From positions 677,001-741,000 of the forward strand of contig NZ_CP141595.1 of the NCBI RefSeq assembly GCF_035590735.1: a DNA stretch of 64,000 nt. The letters run 5' to 3'. Positions 34,969-43,964 of the stretch are shown piece by piece (the first letter of the stretch is position 1; every line of letters begins with the position of its first letter). The stretch comes from Rossellomorea aquimaris. Lineage in GTDB: Bacteria; Bacillota; Bacilli; Bacillales; Bacillaceae_B. A program made the position numbers and the translations under genes. The notes beneath the pieces were generated by a model, which saw only the letters and a list, made by a program, of their open reading frames with translations, searched no databases and had not been told where the DNA came from.

Positions 34969-35856
34969 ATGAAATCGTGGCAATATGCATTGATTGTTTT
35001 TTTAGGTGGATGCTGTTATGGGATCTTATCTACATTTGTCAAACTTGCTTATTCAGCAGGTTTTTCAGTAACAGAAGTGACAGGTGGCCAATATTTATTC
35101 GGAGCTTTGCTTACCTGGGTGCTGGTACTGTTTACAAAAAAGAAAAGAATACCTTTCAATCAAGCTTTCAAACTATTATTATCTGGAATTCCATTTGGAC
35201 TGACAGGTGTGTTTTATTATCAGGCGCTGCAGACACTGAATGCTTCGCTTGCAATCATTTTTCTATTTCAGTTTGTTTGGATCGGCACGCTATTCGAGTG
35301 GATTTTATATAAAGAAAAGCCTACTAAAGGTAAAATCATCTCGATTGGCATACTAATAATCGGCTCCATTTTTGCTGCTGGTGCAGTTGCAAAGAGTGAA
35401 GTTGTTCTATCCTTGCAAGGAACTGTTTGGGGATTACTATCTGCTTTGACGTTCACCACTTTTATAACACTAAGCAGTTCTGTCGGAAAAGATTCTCCAC
35501 CCGTCTTGAAAAGTGCTTTCCTTTCCACAGGTGGTTTAATTGTCGTATTCTTACTATTTCCACCTACGTTTTTAGTTGATTTACCTACTTTGACGGGAGT
35601 CGCACAGTATGGTTTATTGCTCGGCTTCTTTGGCGTAGCATTACCACCTCTCTTATTTTCAATCGGCATGCCCCATGTCGGACCAGGACTTGGCACAATC
35701 TTGACGGCTTCTGAACTTCCAGTGGCTGTAACCATGTCCGCTCTAATATTAGCTGAAGTAGTCAGTTTTTCACAATGGATAGGAGTCGTCATCATTCTAT
35801 GTGGAATTGTGCTCGGCAATTTAAAACTGAAAGGTAGAATGAAATCCAGATCGTAA
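34969..35856 (+). CDS. EamA/DMT-family transporter (ten membrane segments)
   Basis: A 295-residue protein with two five-helix EamA halves (FLGGCCYGILSTFVKLAYSAGFSV...; GTVWGLLSALTFTTFITLSSSVG...) and conserved LNASLAIIFLFQFVWIGTLFEW and GLGTILTASELPVAV. These carriers export or import amino acids and other metabolites; the substrate is unknown. GGGGGAG precedes ATG 34969. The leader carries a probable attenuator, and its signal may be the transported molecule. Unrelated in sequence to the short YdcZ pair at 23.5-25.2 kb. Confidence 0.88.
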   Translation: MKSWQYALIVFLGGCCYGILSTFVKLAYSAGFSVTEVTGGQYLFGALLTWVLVLFTKKKRIPFNQAFKLLLSGIPFGLTGVFYYQALQTLNASLAIIFLFQFVWIGTLFEWILYKEKPTKGKIISIGILIIGSIFAAGAVAKSEVVLSLQGTVWGLLSALTFTTFITLSSSVGKDSPPVLKSAFLSTGGLIVVFLLFPPTFLVDLPTLTGVAQYGLLLGFFGVALPPLLFSIGMPHVGPGLGTILTASELPVAVTMSALILAEVVSFSQWIGVVIILCGIVLGNLKLKGRMKSRS

Positions 35857-35879
35857 TGCGAGTACAATGATAAAAGAAA

Positions 35880-35934
35880 AAAGGTCCGTCCCTCATTTTG
35901 GTAAAGCTTTACCGTGGTGAGGGACGGACCTTTT
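35880..35934. terminator. Nested terminator with GGTCCGTCCCTCA stem
   Basis: AAAGGTCCGTCCCTCA (35880-35895) pairs with TGAGGGACGGACCTTT (35918-35934), enclosing the perfect palindrome GGTAAAGCTTTACC (35900-35913). The outer stem is nearly the same as that of the ahpF terminator at 17352-17386. Confidence 0.85.
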
Positions 35935-36107
35935 AAGGATATTCGATTCAAAGGGTGATGAGCAATTCGAGCATGACGGTGAAAGCGGCTTGGGTTATCC
36001 TCGTTATTTTAAACCTTAAACGGATGTAACAGAGTTAAAAGGGAAAGGAAGAAGGTAGATGATCGACTTATCAGGTGAATTTTTGATGATGGCAAGGAGG
36101 TTTTTAT

Positions 36108-36953
36108 TTACAGATTTACCTTATTTCGCAGCCCATTATCGATAATTCGGTTGTCAGGTACGGAGGGAGTATTGAGAGTGGTATCCATGCTGTCATTGGT
36201 CAGTTCAATCACAGGACCGTTGTGCGGGATAGATGACACATCCCAAATCATTCCATCAAAATAGTTGAACTGTCCAGTTATTTTCATGATTTTGGTTGTT
36301 ATGGATGTGGGTTGAATTTGGAGGTTTTTAAAGTGATTCCCACTGATTTCATATGGGATTGTAGAATTGCTAGTCATGGTGATCATTTCAATACAATCAT
36401 CCAGTGACAAGCTGAGAAATCGGTTCGCATTGATCCAGGCCAATCCAGTAGAGGGATGATTGGCAACCAGCTTTAAACCAATTTTCATTCCGGCTATTTT
36501 GATATTTTCAAAGTTAACGAAAGAGATTTCATGGCCTGCGCCGCCAGAGAATAGTGACAAGCCGATACCTTTGTGACTACTGTACCAGTTGACAATATTA
36601 ATATCTCTTATTTGGGTCCGGTGCCACGTATTATAATATTTGTATTTCCCATTTAAGTAGATAACCTCTGAATTAAATGCTGGGTCATTGATAGCAATGT
36701 ATGCTCCTTCCAGTGAGGCGTTTTGTTGAATTTCTAATACTCGAAAGTTCCCCTCGACGATAAACTGCGTTCCATAATCGAACACTAATTTGACGCCTTG
36801 CTTAATAACTATTGGTGCTGTAATTAAATAATTTCTATTCCCTAACTTTACGGTCTTTCCGTTATTGCTTCTAGCATAGTTAATAGCAGCCTGTATTTTA
36901 AGAGAGTCATTCGCACCACTGAAGCTTTCTACATAGATGTCTTCATTCATCAT
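36108..36953 (-). CDS. Right-handed beta-helix protein (pectate-lyase-like), no signal peptide
   Basis: A 281-residue protein. The N-terminus (SFSGANDSLKIQAAINYARSN) is the AIQAAI entry segment of pectate-lyase-3-type beta-helices, followed by repeated short strands with Asn/Ile/Val ladders. It is clearly paralogous to the anchored protein at 40657-41613: NANRFLSLSLDDCIEMI...STIPYEISGNHFKNLQIQ against NGNRFVNMTLDDCIVCI...MTIPNEVSGNMFDNLQVQ. An in-frame stop just before ATG 36953 rules out a longer, exported form. It is divergent from the EPS operon. Polysaccharide lyase, hydrolase or epimerase are possible; no catalytic residues are assigned. Confidence 0.75.
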   Translation of the reverse strand: MMNEDIYVESFSGANDSLKIQAAINYARSNNGKTVKLGNRNYLITAPIVIKQGVKLVFDYGTQFIVEGNFRVLEIQQNASLEGAYIAINDPAFNSEVIYLNGKYKYYNTWHRTQIRDINIVNWYSSHKGIGLSLFSGGAGHEISFVNFENIKIAGMKIGLKLVANHPSTGLAWINANRFLSLSLDDCIEMITMTSNSTIPYEISGNHFKNLQIQPTSITTKIMKITGQFNYFDGMIWDVSSIPHNGPVIELTNDSMDTTLNTPSVPDNRIIDNGLRNKVNL

Positions 36954-37343
36954 TTGTCCCTACTTTCTTAAGTTTAGCATTGTTCTATGAGGATCAACTC
37001 AAATGTAATGCTTGTCTTTTTATCTTATTCTCTGAAAATACCAATTGTTCCAAAAACAAATGAGCGTTTTCAACTGAAATCAGCCCTTGTTTTTTATTCC
37101 GTTCCAACTACTTTCATTTCTTGATTTTTCTACTTGAAATAATAGGCACGATTTTTTTATTTTAGGGACCTATTTCCCAAATGTCAGAACAGGTTGGTCA
37201 CTGTTACTTGGAAAAAGAGGAAATTAATTCAAAAAACACTTTCTATTGAACTGAAAATCTGTTAATATACATGCAAGCTTAAGTTCTTTATAGTGAACAA
37301 TTATCGATAAAATTCGATAATCACCATTTAGGAGGTGAAGATT
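36954..37343 (+). promoter_or_regulatory. EPS operon control region
   Basis: AT-rich divergent intergenic region of 390 bp. GTTCTTT at 37283-37289 matches the SinR operator consensus GTTCTYT. ATTATCG (37300-37306) and CGATAAT (37315-37321) form a perfect 7-bp inverted repeat just before AGGAGG of the first EPS gene. No clear SigA promoter picked by eye. Confidence 0.45.
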
Positions 37344-38012
37344 TTGTCGTTGGAAGTCGATGAAATTAATGTTATTAAGGGGATTTCTATGAATGACGAT
37401 GTGTTCTTTATAGAAAACAACTCTTTGTCATCTGCTACATATCTCATGGTCCGAAGATTATTTGATATTGTTGTGGCTATTGTTGGTTTAGTCGTTGCTT
37501 TTCCACTTCTGGTTATTTTTTCTATTGCTATAAAATTGGATACGAAAGGTACGGTGTTTTATCGACAAGTGAGAGTAGGAGTGAAAGGGAAATACTTTGA
37601 GTTGCTAAAGCTCCGCACAATGGAAATGGATGCCGAGAAAGATGGACCAAGATGGGCAGGCACCAACGATCCACGGGTAACCAGAATCGGCAAGTATCTC
37701 CGAAAGACAAGGTTCGATGAGCTTCCACAGCTAATCAATGTGTTAAAAGGGGATATGAGTATGATCGGTCCAAGGCCGGAACGCCCTATTTTTACCGAGA
37801 TTTTCAATCAGAAAACACCAGGATTTATCAAGCGGTTGGCCATCAAGCCTGGATTGACAGGGTGGGCCCAGGTAAACGGAGGATATGATATTACCCCCGA
37901 AGAAAAGCTCGCTTATGATTTGGAATATATTCATAAGAGAAGTTTCTTCCTCGATGTAAAAATACTTCTTTTGACTTTCAAAGTCGTGATGACTGGTGAA
38001 GGTGCCAGATAA
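37344..38012 (+). CDS. Initiating sugar transferase (PglC/WcaJ-type phosphoglycosyl transferase)
   Basis: A 222-residue monotopic phosphoglycosyl transferase. One hydrophobic re-entrant helix (RRLFDIVVAIVGLVVAFPLLVIF) is followed by the catalytic domain with LRTMEMDA, the Asp-Glu dyad in KTRFDELPQLINVLKGDMSMIGPRPER and KPGLTGWAQVNG. It attaches the first sugar-phosphate to undecaprenyl phosphate at the cytoplasmic membrane and so begins repeat-unit synthesis. The start is TTG 37344, 8 bases after GGAGG; the GTG at 37335 lies within the Shine-Dalgarno. First gene of the EPS operon. Confidence 0.92.
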   Translation: MSLEVDEINVIKGISMNDDVFFIENNSLSSATYLMVRRLFDIVVAIVGLVVAFPLLVIFSIAIKLDTKGTVFYRQVRVGVKGKYFELLKLRTMEMDAEKDGPRWAGTNDPRVTRIGKYLRKTRFDELPQLINVLKGDMSMIGPRPERPIFTEIFNQKTPGFIKRLAIKPGLTGWAQVNGGYDITPEEKLAYDLEYIHKRSFFLDVKILLLTFKVVMTGEGAR

Positions 38013-38031
38013 ATTAATAGGAGGAACATTA

Positions 38032-39258
38032 ATGAACGTAATGTATATGTCTTCCAGGCCACCATACCCACCACATAAAGGGGACCAACTGATTGCGTGG
38101 GAACAGATCAAGCAACTAAAAGCAAATGGCTACCAAGTTCATCTGATTACATTTGTAAAGTCGGAGCAAGAAAAGGAGCTCGTTATTGATAAGCTTGCCC
38201 CTTACTGTAAGGAGGTCATTCTATTTACTACCCATCCACTACAAAGTCTGCTCAGGTCGTTAAAAACGATTTATAATTTAAAACCAATTCAAGTCAACCT
38301 ATTTTTTCATCCTAAAGTAAAAGAACGTGTGATGGATATTTATAAAAGGATTAACCCGGAAATTATTCACGTCCAGACTGCCAGGGTTGCCGAGTATTTC
38401 ATCGATACCAATGTCCCGAAATGTATCGATATGATTGATGCTCTTTCACTGAATATGGAGCGGCGTGCCAAAACTGAAAGCAATTGGCTAAAGCCGTTAT
38501 TCCAGTTGGAGTCACAACTGATGAGGCGATATGAGCAAGAGATATTGAAGAAGTTTGACCGGGCAATGATCGTTTCTGAAAGTGATAAAAAATACTTAAG
38601 TAACGGACATATTGTCGTAAATCCAAATGGAACCTCTATCACGAAACAGCATCTGTCCCATTATCCTAACACCACAAAGAAAAAAATCATCCTCTTTCAT
38701 GGAAACATGCAATATTATCCAAATGTCGAAGCTGTTGTTGACTTTGTAAAAGAGGTTTGGCCACATATTCATCATGCATACCCGGAGTACCAATTTTATA
38801 TTGTAGGAAAAGATCCGGTAAAGAAAGTGACAGCTTTGCATGGCAAAGATAATGTGGTGGTTACCGGGTTTGTTGAAGATATATGTAGTCGACTACTACA
38901 AGCGCAAATTGGTATTTATCCAATGAAATCAGGTACAGGAATGCAGAACAAAATTGTGGAATCGATGGCGTGCGGACTACCGACAATCGCTTATCCAATA
39001 GCTTTGCAGGGGATTTCAGGAAGGAGAGGGGATGAGCTGATTTGCACGGGAAGTAAAGAAGAGATAATTGCAGCTATTAAGGGTCTAATTGAAAGTCCAG
39101 AATTACAAGAACATTATGCAGTTACAGGCCAAGCTTTTGTCCAAAGCAATTACTCCTGGGAACATAACTGTTCCAGGTTAATCCAAACCTGGAAGGATGC
39201 CGTTATGCATAGAAATCATAAACCATCGGAAAAAATGGTACAAATGCTACTTCATTAG
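38032..39258 (+). CDS. GT4-family glycosyltransferase
   Basis: A 408-residue GT-B enzyme. The N-terminus SSRPPYPPHKGDQLIAWEQIKQLKANG is the acceptor-side glycine-rich region. The C-terminal Rossmann half has FHGNMQYYPNVEAV, VTGFVEDI and the donor-binding MKSGTGMQNKIVESMACGLPTIA (E-x7-E type). It probably adds the second or a later sugar of the repeat unit. AGGAGG places ATG 38032, removing twelve codons of the longest frame. Confidence 0.88.
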   Translation: MNVMYMSSRPPYPPHKGDQLIAWEQIKQLKANGYQVHLITFVKSEQEKELVIDKLAPYCKEVILFTTHPLQSLLRSLKTIYNLKPIQVNLFFHPKVKERVMDIYKRINPEIIHVQTARVAEYFIDTNVPKCIDMIDALSLNMERRAKTESNWLKPLFQLESQLMRRYEQEILKKFDRAMIVSESDKKYLSNGHIVVNPNGTSITKQHLSHYPNTTKKKIILFHGNMQYYPNVEAVVDFVKEVWPHIHHAYPEYQFYIVGKDPVKKVTALHGKDNVVVTGFVEDICSRLLQAQIGIYPMKSGTGMQNKIVESMACGLPTIAYPIALQGISGRRGDELICTGSKEEIIAAIKGLIESPELQEHYAVTGQAFVQSNYSWEHNCSRLIQTWKDAVMHRNHKPSEKMVQMLLH

Positions 39259-39275
39259 TGAAAGTGGGTGTTTAC

Positions 39276-40643
39276 ATGCGGATTGTATTGTTATCAGGAG
39301 GCTCAGGGAAGCGGTTATGGCCGCTTTCCAACGATGCTAGGTCCAAGCAATTCCTAAAAGTCCTGAAAAATGAAAATGGAAAGATGGAGTCAATGGTTCA
39401 GCGTGTATGGCGGCAGCTCAGGAAAGTAAACCTTGCTGATGAGGCAATTGTCACAACAAGTAGTTCTCAGGTGGAAATGCTCCATACCCAGCTCGGTTCG
39501 AATATTCCCGTGGTGGTCGAGCCAGAGCGGAAGGATACGTTTCCTGCAATCGCATTAGCTGCCGTATATCTTTATTCCGTGGAAAGATGTAGCCTGGATG
39601 AGGTCATAGGAGTACTGCCTGTTGATCCATTCGTGGAAGATCACTTTTTTGAAAACGTAACCGAGCTTGAGCGTGCGCTGCACGAGAGTGGTGCTGATTT
39701 AGCTCTCCTGGGGGTAACACCGACCTACCCAGCTGAAAAGTATGGGTATATTGTTCCGGAAAGTGGAATGCCAGCCAACTATATTAAAGTAAGCAAGTTT
39801 TGTGAAAAGCCGAATGAGATAGCAGCTAAAAAGATGATCCATCAGCGGGCACTTTGGAATTGTGGAGTGTTTAGTTTCCGGCTGGGTTATATTATTCAAC
39901 TGCTAAAATGTAAAAATATCCCTGTGCAATATGAAGCTTTACTGAAGTATTACAGTCAGCTCAAATCCAATAGCTTTGATTATGAAGTAGTCGAAAAGGC
40001 GACCAATATCATCGCCATTCCATATTCAGGATACTGGAAAGATCTTGGAACGTGGAACACCCTGACGGATGAAATGAAAACCCCGGTAATCGGAAATGGG
40101 GTCATAAGTAATGATGTAATGAAGTCTTGTATCGTGAATGAACTGGAAATTCCCATCATATTGATTGGAGTGGAGGATATCGTGGTGGCTGCAAGCCCGG
40201 ATGGATTGTTGGTGACGGATAAAAAGAGCAGCCACAAAATCAAGGAGTATGTTTCCCATTTCCACGATGGACCGATGTATGAAGAGTACTGGTGGGGATG
40301 GAGCAGGGTTCTTGAGTATAGCAAAAAGGAAGTAGGGACAGAAACACTCACAGAAAAAGTTCATTTGACCGCAGGCAGGAATTTACATGATCAGGGTCGA
40401 GGGAGCCGGGAAGTGTGGACGGTAACGGCAGGTGAAGGAACATTGGTCTTGAATGATGAATTCTCTAAAGTCGGCCCCGGTACCACCCTTACGATTCCAG
40501 CAGGGAAAACCTATTCCTGGAAGGCGGGAAGTGATATGGAATTGATCGTCATCCGGAGCGGGGAACATCTAATGGAACATCGAAGAAAAAACAGCAGGTT
40601 AGACGTTGCCTTGAAGAAGCCAGTCTATTCGAAGTACTCATAG
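39276..40643 (+). CDS. manC: Mannose-1-phosphate guanylyltransferase with C-terminal cupin
   Basis: A 455-residue two-domain enzyme: nucleotidyltransferase with LSGGSGKRLWPLSN (residues 5-18), VLPVDPFV and CEKPNEIAAK, then a cupin (about 355-440, GRNLHDQGRGSREVWTVTAGEG) as in ManC-type phosphomannose isomerase/GDP-mannose pyrophosphorylase proteins. It makes GDP-mannose, which implies mannose or a GDP-mannose-derived sugar in the polymer. ATG 39276 after GGGTG is preferred to GTG 39258, which adds six codons. Confidence 0.85.
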   Translation: MRIVLLSGGSGKRLWPLSNDARSKQFLKVLKNENGKMESMVQRVWRQLRKVNLADEAIVTTSSSQVEMLHTQLGSNIPVVVEPERKDTFPAIALAAVYLYSVERCSLDEVIGVLPVDPFVEDHFFENVTELERALHESGADLALLGVTPTYPAEKYGYIVPESGMPANYIKVSKFCEKPNEIAAKKMIHQRALWNCGVFSFRLGYIIQLLKCKNIPVQYEALLKYYSQLKSNSFDYEVVEKATNIIAIPYSGYWKDLGTWNTLTDEMKTPVIGNGVISNDVMKSCIVNELEIPIILIGVEDIVVAASPDGLLVTDKKSSHKIKEYVSHFHDGPMYEEYWWGWSRVLEYSKKEVGTETLTEKVHLTAGRNLHDQGRGSREVWTVTAGEGTLVLNDEFSKVGPGTTLTIPAGKTYSWKAGSDMELIVIRSGEHLMEHRRKNSRLDVALKKPVYSKYS

Positions 40644-40656
40644 GCGGGGAATAGAT

Positions 40657-41613
40657 ATGAAGAGGCAGTATATATATATTGTAACCATTGTCCTGCTTGC
40701 GACAACGGTGGTGTTGTTGATCGGCTCAATGTCCAGAGAGGTTATAGAAGAGCCTGGCGGTGTCAAGGTAGAAGCGTTTGGTGCTGATGGAAATGATCAA
40801 CAGGATGATTCGTCAGCCATCCAAGCAGCAATTGATTATAGCTACGAAAACGATAATCATCCTGTCCTGTTACTGGGGAAGAACTACATACTGAAACGGG
40901 GCCTACAATTGAAAGAGGGAGTCATGCTTGAAATGGGGATGGCTACGAAACTTTTGGTTGAAGGAAATTTTAACGTTTTGGAGGTAGAGGGAAAAACGTC
41001 GATTACGAACGGAACCATTGAAATTACGACTCCTGAATTTCGTGACGCTGCAATTTATGTTAGTGGTAAGGAACGGGTCTGGACGACTAATCGAATCAAT
41101 ATTGAAAATGTGACTTTGTACAACTCCAGCGGTACCAATCGTGGAAAAGGAATCTTTTTTAACGCAGAATCAAATGGAGAATTTATCAGCTTTGTGAATG
41201 TTTCGGGAGTGAACGTAAGTGGATTTCACTCAGCGGTGCTTTTAGAGGCTACACCCCCTGAGGGAGGAGAAGACTACAATTTCATAAATGGTAATCGGTT
41301 CGTCAATATGACGTTGGATGACTGTATTGTCTGTATACAGATCAATAGCGGGATGACCATTCCGAATGAGGTATCGGGTAACATGTTTGATAATCTTCAG
41401 GTCCAACTGACAGAGCGAACGGACAAAGCGGTGATTCTATCCGGATCCAATAACATCGTAGAGGGTATGGTGTGGGACATTACTTTCATGAAAGATAGTC
41501 AAACCTTAGTAGACTTGACGAAAGATTCGTCGGAGAATCTTTTGAAATTGAATTTAACGAAAGACAGGGTCGCAGATGAGGGGCGGGGTAACCGTGTATC
41601 AGCCTTGGAATAG
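40657..41613 (+). CDS. Membrane-anchored right-handed beta-helix protein
   Basis: A 318-residue protein with an N-terminal signal anchor (IYIVTIVLLATTVVLLIGSM) and an extracytoplasmic beta-helix beginning with VEAFGADGNDQQDDSSAIQAAIDY, the pectate-lyase-3 entry motif. It is paralogous to the anchorless protein at 36108-36953. Being inside the EPS operon, it probably acts on the nascent polymer outside the membrane, as lyase, hydrolase, epimerase or binding protein; none can be chosen from sequence. Confidence 0.82.
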   Translation: MKRQYIYIVTIVLLATTVVLLIGSMSREVIEEPGGVKVEAFGADGNDQQDDSSAIQAAIDYSYENDNHPVLLLGKNYILKRGLQLKEGVMLEMGMATKLLVEGNFNVLEVEGKTSITNGTIEITTPEFRDAAIYVSGKERVWTTNRINIENVTLYNSSGTNRGKGIFFNAESNGEFISFVNVSGVNVSGFHSAVLLEATPPEGGEDYNFINGNRFVNMTLDDCIVCIQINSGMTIPNEVSGNMFDNLQVQLTERTDKAVILSGSNNIVEGMVWDITFMKDSQTLVDLTKDSSENLLKLNLTKDRVADEGRGNRVSALE

Positions 41614-41667
41614 TGACCGATTAGTATAGGATATTCTACGATAAATATCGGCGGGAGGAAGGTTGCC

Positions 41668-42600
41668 ATGAAAGTGTTAATAACTGGTGGAGCGGGCTTT
41701 ATTGGATCACATATTGTGGAAGCGCTATTAGATACACAATACGAGGTTGTCGTGGTAGACAATCTAGTGACAGGTCATTTGAAAAATATTCCTCCTCAGG
41801 TGCGTTTCTATCAGCAGGATGTTCGGAGGAATATAGATGATCTTTTTGCCAAAGAGCAGCCGGATTATGTCATTCATCAGGCAGCACAAGTGTCTGTAAG
41901 TCACTCTTTCATAGACCCTTTATATGATTGTGAAGAAAATATTATTGGTACACTCAACATCTTACAAGCTTGTGTTCGTCATAATGTCAAAAAAGTGGTA
42001 TTTGCATCAACTGCAGCCGTATACGGTAACCCAATCTATCTTCCCGTAGATGAAGCGCATCCCCTTAAACCTATATCCTTTTATGGACTGACTAAAGAAC
42101 ACGCAGAAAAGTGTATCCAAATCTTCGCAAAAACTCATCATCTTGATTATTCCATTTTGCGTTACGCCAATGTTTATGGGCCAAGGCAGGATGCAAGGGG
42201 AGAAGCTGGAGTCATAGCTGTCTTTATTGAGAAATTAATACGAGGAGAAGCACCTATTATATTTGGGGATGGAAAGCAGACCAGAGACTTTATCTATGTC
42301 AAAGATGTAGCACGTGCAAATGTTGCCGCGTTAACAAACGGTAATAAAGAAACCCTTAATATAGGGACGGGTCAGGAAATATCAATACAAGAAATCATTA
42401 AGCAATTGGCAAACATTGTGGGGGAGTCTATCCAGCCTATTTTGAGACCAGAAAGGGAAGGGGACATTCGCTCAAGTGTATTACAAATTGATCGGGCACA
42501 ATTAATGTTGCACTGGTTACCTTGCCATTCACTTCCAAAAGGATTATGGGAAACCGTTCAATTCTATAAGCAGGAATCTCTTGCAGGTTTGAGGAGGTGA
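41668..42600 (+). CDS. NAD-dependent epimerase (UDP-glucose 4-epimerase family)
   Basis: A 310-residue extended short-chain dehydrogenase: GGAGFIGSH NAD loop (residues 7-15), HQAAQVSV, catalytic Ser/Thr in STAAVYG, Tyr-Lys in YGLTKEHAEK, RYANVYGPRQ and a substrate region ending in TRDFIYVKDVA. Probably converts UDP-Glc/UDP-GlcNAc to the galacto form for the polymer. A well-placed GGAGG precedes ATG 41668. The next gene starts four bases after the stop. Confidence 0.88.
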   Translation: MKVLITGGAGFIGSHIVEALLDTQYEVVVVDNLVTGHLKNIPPQVRFYQQDVRRNIDDLFAKEQPDYVIHQAAQVSVSHSFIDPLYDCEENIIGTLNILQACVRHNVKKVVFASTAAVYGNPIYLPVDEAHPLKPISFYGLTKEHAEKCIQIFAKTHHLDYSILRYANVYGPRQDARGEAGVIAVFIEKLIRGEAPIIFGDGKQTRDFIYVKDVARANVAALTNGNKETLNIGTGQEISIQEIIKQLANIVGESIQPILRPEREGDIRSSVLQIDRAQLMLHWLPCHSLPKGLWETVQFYKQESLAGLRR

Positions 42601-42604
42601 GTTC

Positions 42605-43351
42605 ATGAGGGAACAGATGGATATTAAAGAATTCTTCCGTATATTCAAACGAAGGGTAGCGACCGTTATAATCACCACAATCTGCGTTTCGCTATTAAGT
42701 GGTGCTGCTATTTTTTTCTTATTAAAACCCACTTATGAAGCAAAAGAATATATCTTGATAGGGAACTTCGGTCATGACGGGGAGGTATACACTGATACCC
42801 AAACGATTAACAGGCTAATTGCTTCAACTGTTGATTTCATTACCAGTCCGATTGTCTTGGAGACTGTACAGGATCAATTCAACCTTTCCCCAGAAGAGAT
42901 GGAGGAAAGAATCACAGTAAAAAACAATTCAGATTCCCAGATTATTTCGATTGTTATACGAGATAATGATATGGAACGGTCTGGGGAGCTTGCTCACCTT
43001 TTGGCTACCACTTCAGTGGAAAAGATGAAGAGTTCTTTGGAAATGGAAGATATAACAATGCTCAATAAAAAAGAGGAAGCAAACAAACCAGAAAAAGTGG
43101 GAAGCCCAATCGTAAATCTATTGATAGGAACGATGGTGGGGTTATTTTGTGGTATTGGATTAGCTTTGTTAAAAGACCACTGGGATGATTCCGTACAAGG
43201 TATAGCTCACATTGAAGAGGAATTGGGTATGCCAGTGTTAGGTGTAGTGGCATCCACTAAAGACGGTCTACCGAAAGTCTACCGAAAACAGTTTATAAAG
43301 CCAAAAGGAAATGTGGGAAAAGGAGGAGAAATCCATGCAAAGTCCCATTGA
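42605..43351 (+). CDS. Polysaccharide chain-length regulator / kinase modulator (Wzz, YwqC/EpsA-like)
   Basis: A 248-residue Wzz protein: TM1 at about 20-40 (VIITTICVSLLSGAAIFFLL), an extracytoplasmic domain (PIVLETVQDQFNLSPEEMEERITVKNN), the proline-rich approach to TM2 (NKPEKVGSPIVNLLIGTMVGLFCGIGLALL) and a cytoplasmic tail. In Gram-positives the tail activates the partner BY-kinase. It overlaps the kinase-like gene by 17 bases, so the two are co-translated. Confidence 0.88.
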   Translation: MREQMDIKEFFRIFKRRVATVIITTICVSLLSGAAIFFLLKPTYEAKEYILIGNFGHDGEVYTDTQTINRLIASTVDFITSPIVLETVQDQFNLSPEEMEERITVKNNSDSQIISIVIRDNDMERSGELAHLLATTSVEKMKSSLEMEDITMLNKKEEANKPEKVGSPIVNLLIGTMVGLFCGIGLALLKDHWDDSVQGIAHIEEELGMPVLGVVASTKDGLPKVYRKQFIKPKGNVGKGGEIHAKSH

Positions 43352-43940
43352 AGATATCATCTGTGGAAAGAACCAGCACAAAAAGGGGATTATTAATTTT
43401 GATCAAATGAAGGTGATCAGTAGCAAAGTAGAGAAGCATGATCCTTCAGTGCTGATGGTTACTTCGATTCCTGCGGGAAAATCAGTGGGTATGATTACAG
43501 CAGAACTTGCGGCAGCCATTGCACTTCAAGGGAAAAGAGTACTTCTTGTGGAAGGGGATTGGAAGAAACCTTCGCTCCATGAATGGTTCCATATGGAGCA
43601 ACCAAAAGGGATTCATCAAGAGCCGTTAAAAACCGTTTTCCCGACTTTTCTGCCTGGTCTGGATGTGGTTTTGGCGAACAATTATTCCGGAAAGCCGATA
43701 GATATCTGGCTTTCACCGTCTTTTAGGCAACATATCGCGTCTTGGCGGGAGAGCTATGATCGGGTTGTATTATCTGCTCCTTCTTTACATTCCGGTGTTG
43801 AAATGGAGTTGCTTGCTGAAGAGTGCAGGGAGGTGTTGCTGGTCCTTCAACGTAAGGATAAAACCGAAGATATTAGGAAAATCCAAGCCAAACTTGAAAC
43901 AGCAGGATGTAAAGTAATAGGTGTGGTTTACCAACAATGA
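43335..43940 (+). CDS. Degenerate BY-kinase-like (CpsD/EpsB) protein
   Basis: A 201-residue P-loop protein in the usual place of the bacterial tyrosine kinase. The overall fold matches (VLMVTSIPAGKSVGMI... then VLLVEGDWKKPSLHEWF as Walker A'). However, Walker A is shortened (TSIPAGKS instead of an A/G-x4-GK-S/T loop in EpsB style), the Walker B Asp of the usual DTPP is a Ser (VVLSAPS), and the C-terminus has no Tyr cluster (ends GVVYQQ). ATG 43335 follows AGGAGG. Probably a pseudokinase partner of the Wzz protein rather than an active autokinase (inference). Confidence 0.75.
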   Translation: MQSPIEDIICGKNQHKKGIINFDQMKVISSKVEKHDPSVLMVTSIPAGKSVGMITAELAAAIALQGKRVLLVEGDWKKPSLHEWFHMEQPKGIHQEPLKTVFPTFLPGLDVVLANNYSGKPIDIWLSPSFRQHIASWRESYDRVVLSAPSLHSGVEMELLAEECREVLLVLQRKDKTEDIRKIQAKLETAGCKVIGVVYQQ

Positions 43941-43964
43941 CTCATGACGAAGGGGTTAACATTC

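Noticed and set aside
34917..35312. 131-codon ORF overlapping the DMT transporter start
   Set aside because: It begins inside the attenuator hairpin and reads a different frame from the clearly conserved EamA protein.
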